A DNA stretch of 12,056 nt from JANNFX01 sp031380225 (GTDB lineage: Bacteria; Pseudomonadota; Alphaproteobacteria; Rhizobiales; Hyphomicrobiaceae), in assembly GCA_031380225.1 (NCBI GenBank), contig JANNFX010000193.1:1-12056 (forward strand), in the 5' to 3' direction. Below, one piece after another: positions 7,175-12,056 of this stretch. Under the pieces are notes generated by a model. It was given only the letters and a program-made list of their open reading frames with translations, made no database searches and was not told where the DNA came from. The translations under genes were made by a program, and so were the position numbers. How positions within the stretch are numbered: the stretch's first letter is position 1; the number at the start of each line of letters is the position of its first letter.

Positions 7175-8659
7175 AGAGAAGTCTCCGACTTTATTAGCTT
7201 TCTGCAGTTGATCCCGCTTGTACAGGAATTGAAAACTCCGCGCCGCTACTCGCCGGAGCGTCTTCAAGCGCTGCAGACCAAACGATTGCGCAAGTTGTTG
7301 GCCCATGCCGGCCAGAACTCTCCGTTTTATCAGAAGCGATTTCTCGGCCACGATCTCGGCACCTGCCGTCTCGCCGATCTTCCAACTGTCACGAAGGCTG
7401 ACATGATGGAAAATTTCGACGATCTGGTCACCGATCGCAGCATCACGCGCACTGGTGTCGAGCGATTCATCGCTGAACCCTCAAATCTTGGCACGTTCTA
7501 TTTGAACCGCTTCGCCATCTGTCACACGTCAGGCAGCCAAGGCCAACCGGTGCTCATCGTGCAAGAACCGCGCGCGATGATGACCAATTTCGTCGCTCAA
7601 ATCACGCGCGGCATGAAATTGAGCAATGAAAGAACGCCACATCTTGATCGCCTCTTGAACCCTGCGCGCGTCGCCATCTTAACGCAGCGTCCAGGCTTCT
7701 ACCCCAGTGCCGCGGCCTTCAGTTACCTGCCGAAAATTCTGCGGCCGTTCATTAATATTCTGCGTCTGTCGGTCTTCGATCCTGTTGCGGACAACGTCGC
7801 CAAACTCAACGACTACGGCCCGGAGTTCCTGACCGGATATTCGAGCTCGCTTGAGGTCCTGGCACGGGAAGAAGAACAAGGCCGCTTGAAACTCCAAGCC
7901 AGCGGACGCCTCAAGCAAATCAACAATATCAGCGAACCATTGCCAGAGGCGACGCGCCAACGCATCAGGTCAGCGTTTGGCGCGAACGTCTACGATCAAT
8001 ACGCAATGGGCGAGTGCATGGCGCTATCAAGCGGGTGTCCAGCTGGCGGCGGCTCCCACATCAACAGTGACCTCAGTATTCTTGAAGTCGTCGATAAGAA
8101 TAACAATCCTGTTCCCGCGGGACAGCCGGGCAGCAAGGTGCTGCTGACAAATCTTTATAACCTCGCCCAGCCGTTCATTCGCTACGAGATCGATGACATC
8201 GTGACCATGAGCACGGAGACCGGGGTCTGTAGCTGCAAAAGTTCTTTCCCAAAGATCAAGTCGATTGAAGGCCGCGGCAAAGACAAATTCTGGATCGATG
8301 ACTGTGGCACCATCCGCGACTTGCCCGCTTACTTGTTTCTCACCGGTATGCATCACTGCCTGGAACTGAGTGAACACCAGGTGCTGCAAACCGGTGTCAA
8401 CAAATTTGTGATCCGGGCCTCGCCGCAGCCGGGTAAAATTCTGTCAAAGGACCGGCTGCGTTATCTCGTGGGCCAGTCAATTGATGCCGAAGGACTCACG
8501 GGCTTGTTGCAATACGATGTTGAATTGGTCGATCAGATCCCGCGCGGTCCCTCTGGAAAGGTCGCACGGTCGCAGAATTTGTATGGCCCGCCGCCGGCGG
8601 GACCGGCAGCGGCTTCAATCAGGTTGAGCGCGCGCAATTCAGTCAACGGGTCCGGTTGA
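7172..8659 (+). CDS. Phenylacetate-CoA ligase/CapK-type adenylate-forming enzyme
   Basis: This is a 495-residue cytosolic member of the PaaK/CapK branch of AMP-forming ligases, which activate a carboxylate as an acyl-adenylate. Visible motifs are the family N-terminal RLRKLLAHAGQNSPFY (38-53), the phosphate loop HTSGSQGQP (118-126), TGYSSSLEVLA (221-231), the adenine-site YDQYAMGE (274-281), TNLYNLAQPFIRYEIDD (326-342), IEGRGKD (365-371), and a C-terminal PRGPSGKV (458-465) whose Lys463 is the likely adenylation lysine. All parts are present, so it should be active. CapK-like proteins often lie in capsule or exopolysaccharide loci, and sugar-nucleotide genes follow on the opposite strand. A role in modifying a polysaccharide or lipid is possible; an aromatic-acid CoA ligase is the alternative. 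It starts 183 bp after the demethylase gene and is probably a separate transcription unit. The substrate is unknown. Confidence 0.82.
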   Translation: MREVSDFISFLQLIPLVQELKTPRRYSPERLQALQTKRLRKLLAHAGQNSPFYQKRFLGHDLGTCRLADLPTVTKADMMENFDDLVTDRSITRTGVERFIAEPSNLGTFYLNRFAICHTSGSQGQPVLIVQEPRAMMTNFVAQITRGMKLSNERTPHLDRLLNPARVAILTQRPGFYPSAAAFSYLPKILRPFINILRLSVFDPVADNVAKLNDYGPEFLTGYSSSLEVLAREEEQGRLKLQASGRLKQINNISEPLPEATRQRIRSAFGANVYDQYAMGECMALSSGCPAGGGSHINSDLSILEVVDKNNNPVPAGQPGSKVLLTNLYNLAQPFIRYEIDDIVTMSTETGVCSCKSSFPKIKSIEGRGKDKFWIDDCGTIRDLPAYLFLTGMHHCLELSEHQVLQTGVNKFVIRASPQPGKILSKDRLRYLVGQSIDAEGLTGLLQYDVELVDQIPRGPSGKVARSQNLYGPPPAGPAAASIRLSARNSVNGSG

Positions 8660-8667
8660 ACGGTCGA

Positions 8668-9255
8668 TCAATCAACCAAACGGCAGATGCCGTTTTCAAG
8701 CACGTAACGCGCACCGCTTCCAGGACAGCGTGCGTCGCCGTTGCCCTTGAGCGGCAGTGGCAATCGCTCGCCATGCTGGCTCATCCAACCGGCATGCCGG
8801 GCGGGTACGCCAACCATCAAGGCGTAATCGGGCACGTCGCGATTGATGACGGCACCGGCACCGATGAATGCATAAGCCCCAACAGTGTTCCCGCAGACGA
8901 TGGTTGAATTGGCGCCGAGCGTAGCGCCGCGCTTCACAAGCGTGTTGCGGTAATCGTCTTTCCGCGACACGGCCGAGCGCGGATTATAGACGTTGGTGAA
9001 CACCATGCTTGGCCCGCAGAACACGTCGTCTTCAAGCGTGACGTTGTCATAGACCGAGACATTGTTTTGGATTTTGACGTTGTTGCCGATGACGACCTGA
9101 TTGCCGACATAAACGTTCTGGCCAAATGAACAGCGCTCGCCGATCTGGGCGCCTGCGCAAATATGGACCCAGTGCCAAATGCGCGAGTCGTTGCCGATCG
9201 TAGCGCCAGCGTCAACGATCGCTGTTGAGTGGATGGTTGGCGCGGCCAAGCTCAA
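8668..9255 (-). CDS. WbpD-type sugar N-acetyltransferase (left-handed beta-helix)
   Basis: This 195-residue hexapeptide-repeat enzyme is expected to acetylate the 3-amino group of a UDP-2-acetamido-3-amino-hexuronic acid with acetyl-CoA. Residues about 8-155 show repeated [IV]-G-x4 turns, such as IVDAGATIGNDSRIW, AQIGERCSFG, VVIGNNVKIQNNV and ATLGANSTIVCG. The family marks GPSMVFTNVYNPR (81-93), with Asn88 at the site used by relatives, and GVPARHAGWMSQHGERL (149-165) are clear. The tail RCPGSGARYVLENG is also usual for WbpD homologues. The start is TTG at 9255, overlapping the stop of the preceding gene as TTGA. It places IHSTAIVDAGA at the expected N-terminal distance, and no ATG fits. It is the last gene of a minus-strand operon and converges on the CapK-type gene 8 bp away. 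A WlbB-like or related sugar acetyltransferase is the only real alternative. Confidence 0.88.
   Translation of the reverse strand: MSLAAPTIHSTAIVDAGATIGNDSRIWHWVHICAGAQIGERCSFGQNVYVGNQVVIGNNVKIQNNVSVYDNVTLEDDVFCGPSMVFTNVYNPRSAVSRKDDYRNTLVKRGATLGANSTIVCGNTVGAYAFIGAGAVINRDVPDYALMVGVPARHAGWMSQHGERLPLPLKGNGDARCPGSGARYVLENGICRLVD
8678..8696 (+). terminator. Intrinsic terminator for the CapK-type gene, inside the opposing gene
   Basis: AAACGGC (8678-8684) pairs with GCCGTTT (8689-8695) around the loop AGAT, and the stem runs into TTTT (8693-8696). It begins 18 bases after the + strand stop at 8659. The same bases encode the last residues (about NGICRL) of the acetyltransferase on the minus strand. 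The short stem and modest T-run make it a fair rather than strong terminator. Confidence 0.5.
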
Positions 9256-10307
9256 TACTCCAACGGTAGGGCGACGCGGCGGCCGTCGCGGGCCGAGAGA
9301 TAGAGCGCAATTAACAGTTCAAGCGACTTCAAGCCCTCGCGGCCATCTGTTTCCGCTTCGGCGGTGCCTGTCAGGGTCTTGATGACATTATCGTAGTAAA
9401 GCGGATGGCCGAAGCCGTAGACCGACGTTGTCTCATAATTGGCTTTTTGAACATCGGCGTCCTCGGGCAATTTCTCGCTGAAATCCCAATGCTGGATTTC
9501 ATTAACCGCCAAACCGCCGATCCGGACGGTACCCTTCTCGCCCAAAATCGTAATGCTGCCTTCCATGTTTTTCGGATAGGTCAGCATGGTAACGTTGAGG
9601 GTACCCATGGCGCCGCTGCGCCAGCGCAAGGCTGCAACGCCGGTATCCTCGACGTGAATCTCGCGTGCGAGCGTCCCGGTATACGCCATCACACTTTCGA
9701 CGGGACCGACCAGCCAATCCAATAGATCGATGTAATGGCTGGCTTGGTTCATGAAGGCGCCGCCATCGAATTCCCACGTGCCGCGCCATTTCGCAGTGTC
9801 GTAGTAACTTTGCGGCCGGCTCCAGAACACATTGACGGCAACGCTATAGATGCGGCCGAAGCGGCCGTGCTCGACGGCTTTCTTCAAAAGTTGCAGCGTC
9901 GCATTGCGGCGGTTCTGCTTGACCACGAAGAGTTGCACACCAGCCTGGTCACAGGCTTCGACCATCGCGAGGCCGTCTTTCCAGCGTGTCGCCATCGGTT
10001 TTTCGGTCATCACGTGACGGCCGGTTTTCGCGACTTCAATGGCTTCCGAGGGATGCAACCCCGACGGGGTTGCCAAGATAACGCAATCGGCCGAGGTCTT
10101 GGCCAACATGCCGGACAGCTGGCTATGCCCCGTAGCGCCCGTGCGGTCCACCGCTGCCTTGAGCGCATCGGGTGCGATATCGCAAACATCGACCAGCTCT
10201 GCCCGGTCATGGTGTGTTTCAATAGCGCTAAAATGGTTTGCGGCAATGCGCCCGCAGCCAACTAAGGCGAAACGGACCTTGCGTCCGGTGATGGGCGACC
10301 GTGTCAT
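9252..10307 (-). CDS. WbpB-type Gfo/Idh/MocA sugar dehydrogenase
   Basis: This 351-residue NAD-dependent oxidoreductase is expected to oxidise C3 of a UDP-N-acetylhexosaminuronic acid before transamination. The Rossmann motif is ALVGCGRIAANH (14-25). EKP is at 102-104, with catalytic Lys103. The substrate-domain motifs KQNRRNATLQ (130-139) and GGAFMNQASHYIDLLDWL (182-199), with His191 as likely acid/base, match WbpB/WlbA proteins. Two adjacent ATG codons (10310 and 10307) are possible starts. AGAAGG (10319-10314 on this strand) is three bases from the first and six from the second, so the second was chosen. A frame reaching 10478 would overlap the upstream gene by over 140 bases and is rejected. 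It lies 28 bp after the 6-dehydrogenase stop and overlaps the acetyltransferase start. General myo-inositol-dehydrogenase annotations would miss the pathway indicated by its neighbours. Confidence 0.88.
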   Translation of the reverse strand: MTRSPITGRKVRFALVGCGRIAANHFSAIETHHDRAELVDVCDIAPDALKAAVDRTGATGHSQLSGMLAKTSADCVILATPSGLHPSEAIEVAKTGRHVMTEKPMATRWKDGLAMVEACDQAGVQLFVVKQNRRNATLQLLKKAVEHGRFGRIYSVAVNVFWSRPQSYYDTAKWRGTWEFDGGAFMNQASHYIDLLDWLVGPVESVMAYTGTLAREIHVEDTGVAALRWRSGAMGTLNVTMLTYPKNMEGSITILGEKGTVRIGGLAVNEIQHWDFSEKLPEDADVQKANYETTSVYGFGHPLYYDNVIKTLTGTAEAETDGREGLKSLELLIALYLSARDGRRVALPLEY

Positions 10308-10335
10308 CATGGGCCTTCTCGATAGTGGTGCCGGA

Positions 10336-11628
10336 TCAGAGCCGGAAAACGGTAAATCCAGCAGCCGCGGCAGCGTGGCGGTCGAACAGACTTTTGACGT
10401 CAACCAGAATCGGTGACGCGCCGCGAACATAGGCCTTGAGCGCTTTGGGCTCCATGGTGCGGTATTCGTTATGCCCAACTGCGACGACCAGCGCGTCGAC
10501 CGATCCGGCTGTCAATTCGCCCATTTTAATGCCGTATTCTTCGAAAACTTCATGTGGGTCGGCTTTGGGGTCTGAGACTATGACCTCTGCGCCGTGGTCC
10601 TGGAGTTCCTTGACCAAGTCTACGACCTTGGAATTCCGGATGTCGGGGCAATTTTCCTTGAATGTGATTCCCATGACGCCGATCCGGCATCGCGCAACAT
10701 CAACGCCACGCTTCAGCATCATCTTGATCGTGTTACGGGCCACATAACGGCCCATGTTGTCGTTGATGCGGCGCCCCGCAAGAATGACCTGCGGGATGTA
10801 GCCTAGCTGCTCGGCTTTGTGGGTCAAATAGTAGGGATCGACGCCGATGCAGTGGCCGCCGACGAGGCCCGGGCGAAAATTCAGAAAGTTCCACTTTGTG
10901 CCGGCCGCCGCCAAAACTTCAGCCGTATCGATACCGATGCGCGCGAACACAACTGCGAGTTCGTTCATGAGCGCGATATTCAAATCTCGTTGCGTGTTCT
11001 CGATGACCTTGGCTGCTTCCGCTACTTTGATGCTGGTCGCCTTGTGTGTGCCGGCTGTGATAATTTGCCGGTAGAGTTGATCGACGGCTTCCGCAATCGC
11101 GGGTGTCGAGCCGCTAGTCACCTTCACAATCGCCGGCAACTTATGCTGCTTGTCCGCCGGGTTGATGCGCTCTGGGCTGTAGCCACAGTAAAAGTCCTTG
11201 TTGAACGTTTTACCCGACGCACGCTCTAACGCCGGAACGCAAACTTCTTCGGTCGCTCCAGGGTAGACGGTCGATTCGTAGATCACGACCGACCCTTCTG
11301 GCATGTGTTTGCCGATAGCCTCCGAAGCTTTGACCAAAGGCGTCAAATCAGGCCGGTTGGCTTCATCGATGGGGGTCGGCACCGTAACAATGAAGATCTT
11401 GCACTTGGCCAAATCGCCGGCGCTATCCGAATAGGTCAACTTGGACGCTGCCTTCAGATCTTCCGGCTCGACTTCAAGCGTGCGGTCGACGCCGGTCTTC
11501 AATTCGGCGACACGGCTTTTGTTGATATCAAACCCAATGACGGCGCGGTGTTTGCCGAATTCGACCGCCAACGGCAACCCGACATACCCGAGCCCGATAA
11601 CGGCGATTGTGTCGCGATCAAACGTCAT
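10336..11628 (-). CDS. tviB: UDP-N-acetylhexosamine 6-dehydrogenase (TviB/WbpO type)
   Basis: This 430-residue nucleotide-sugar dehydrogenase oxidises C6 of UDP-GlcNAc or UDP-GalNAc twice with NAD, giving the uronic acid. The NAD-binding GLGYVGLPLAVEFG is at 12-25, the hinge-side stretch YESTVYPGATEEVC at 117-130, and the family signature CGYSPERINPADK at 148-160. The catalytic thiol is Cys260 in GLVGGHCIGVDPYY. KVAEAAKVIENTQRDLNIAL (201-220) and the C-terminal UDP-binding domain to about 410 are also intact. Wording is closest to TviB/WbpO/Cap5L enzymes rather than UDP-glucose dehydrogenases. The ATG at 11628 puts the first strand at the usual place. Upstream ATGs (11664, 11727) add non-family residues, though 11664 has a closer AAGGA. 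It opens the visible sugar-nucleotide set, supplying the substrate for the next two enzymes. The choice between gluco and galacto substrate cannot be made. Confidence 0.9.
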   Translation of the reverse strand: MTFDRDTIAVIGLGYVGLPLAVEFGKHRAVIGFDINKSRVAELKTGVDRTLEVEPEDLKAASKLTYSDSAGDLAKCKIFIVTVPTPIDEANRPDLTPLVKASEAIGKHMPEGSVVIYESTVYPGATEEVCVPALERASGKTFNKDFYCGYSPERINPADKQHKLPAIVKVTSGSTPAIAEAVDQLYRQIITAGTHKATSIKVAEAAKVIENTQRDLNIALMNELAVVFARIGIDTAEVLAAAGTKWNFLNFRPGLVGGHCIGVDPYYLTHKAEQLGYIPQVILAGRRINDNMGRYVARNTIKMMLKRGVDVARCRIGVMGITFKENCPDIRNSKVVDLVKELQDHGAEVIVSDPKADPHEVFEEYGIKMGELTAGSVDALVVAVGHNEYRTMEPKALKAYVRGASPILVDVKSLFDRHAAAAAGFTVFRL

Positions 11629-11760
11629 GTGGTGCAACAATCCTGTCTGCCGCAGCTCCGGCATTGGTCCTTGAAATTCCGTACAAATCCCGCGTCTGTG
11701 GTTAGCCAATCGGGCCAGCTGTTGCAACGCCGTTTGGGGCGGCGGATTAGCCTCCCGGGG

Positions 11761-12056
11761 TTACCGCCAAAACGCCCGGGCAAGCCGGCGGCGGAGGGCG
11801 ATCAGTACCTGCGACCTGCGGTTGATAAGGGTCGCAAAGAATGATCCCGTGCGGTCGCGGCGGATCCGGGCCATCGTCTCATCCGACCAAATTTCGCGAT
11901 CGTCGCCCTGCGCCGCAAGTGCTAGAACCTCCTGATACCACGGGGTAGAACTGTAGCGCTTAGATGTCCGGCAAACGGGCGCGTAATACTGGGGATGCAG
12001 AAGGATACGGTAGCGATTGCCGGGCCGGAAACCGGCCACAAATTTGCGCATATCGC
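11761..12056 (-). CDS. 3' end of an unidentified gene, possibly carbohydrate-modifying
   Basis: This is the C-terminal part (about 97 residues) of a protein whose gene enters from the right edge. The frame is open through the edge. The only Met codon near it (12051) follows an in-frame GAT and has no visible ribosome site, so it is probably internal. A segment reading YRILLHPQYYAP resembles the near-C-terminal strand seen in some polysaccharide-deacetylase-like proteins of sugar loci, which have a histidine-proline followed by aromatic residues. The final 25 residues are very basic (RRSQVLIALRRRLARAF). It is 132 bp upstream of the 6-dehydrogenase on the same strand, so it is likely part of the same polysaccharide locus. 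The family assignment is tentative. Confidence 0.5.
   Translation of the reverse strand, partial: DMRKFVAGFRPGNRYRILLHPQYYAPVCRTSKRYSSTPWYQEVLALAAQGDDREIWSDETMARIRRDRTGSFFATLINRRSQVLIALRRRLARAFWR

Noticed and set aside
8656..8907. An 83-codon + strand frame overlapping the CapK-type stop
   Set aside because: It is antisense to the acetyltransferase, starts at a TTG, and has no family features.
9735..10265. A 176-codon + strand frame
   Set aside because: It is antisense to the WbpB-type dehydrogenase, whose motifs are complete, and it has no motif of its own.
10308..10478. Longer N-terminus of the WbpB-type dehydrogenase starting at 10478
   Set aside because: It would overlap the end of the 6-dehydrogenase by over 140 bases, and the added residues lack Rossmann-domain character; the strands begin just after the later ATG.
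11629..11727. Longer N-terminus of the 6-dehydrogenase from 11727 or 11664
   Set aside because: The added residues do not resemble the family, whose first beta strand starts within about ten residues of the ATG at 11628. The start at 11664 is not fully excluded.
11728..11744. Small hairpin CGCCG-TTTGGGG-CGGCG after the right-edge gene
   Set aside because: A 5-bp stem with no T-run on the minus strand is too weak to call a terminator.

Overview
The window looks like a chromosomal segment from an alphaproteobacterium, probably Hyphomicrobiales or a relative. This is inferred from the protein families, the GC-rich codon use, the Shine-Dalgarno sites and the type of intergenic palindrome. It cannot be pinned to a genus from sequence alone. 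No rRNA, tRNA, CRISPR array, transposase or phage gene was seen. The genes divide into two functional blocks, with a CapK-type ligase gene between them.

Block 1 (about 119-6988, all on +) is a catabolic cluster. It holds an isochorismatase-fold cysteine hydrolase, a 12-helix APC-family permease, a short-chain dehydrogenase, a choline/ethanolamine-kinase-like phosphotransferase, and an 816-residue FAD oxidoreductase fused to a folate-binding GcvT region (dimethylglycine/sarcosine dehydrogenase type). The last two genes overlap by ATGA. Together they suggest import of a small nitrogenous compound, amide or carbamoyl hydrolysis, alcohol oxidation or phosphorylation, and oxidative N-demethylation onto tetrahydrofolate. 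The real substrate is not evident. Between the dehydrogenase and the kinase lies a 138-bp composite palindrome (3449-3586). It is made of two inverted copies of a 55-bp unit, and each copy folds into a bulged hairpin of the same shape with a different inner-stem sequence. This is the most interesting non-coding structure in the window.

The middle gene (7172-8659, +) is a phenylacetate-CoA ligase/CapK-type adenylate-forming enzyme. It runs convergently into block 2 with only 8 bp between stop codons. A likely terminator for it lies inside the 3' coding end of the opposing gene.

Block 2 (about 12056-8668, all on -) is a surface-polysaccharide precursor module. In transcription order it has the 3' end of an unidentified gene, a TviB/WbpO-type UDP-N-acetylhexosamine 6-dehydrogenase, a WbpB-type Gfo/Idh/MocA sugar dehydrogenase, and a WbpD-type left-handed beta-helix N-acetyltransferase whose TTG start overlaps the preceding stop. 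These are three of the four enzymes expected for a UDP-2,3-diacetamido-hexuronic acid. The WbpE-type aminotransferase is not in the window. All start-site, operon and pathway statements were read by eye; no database search was run.
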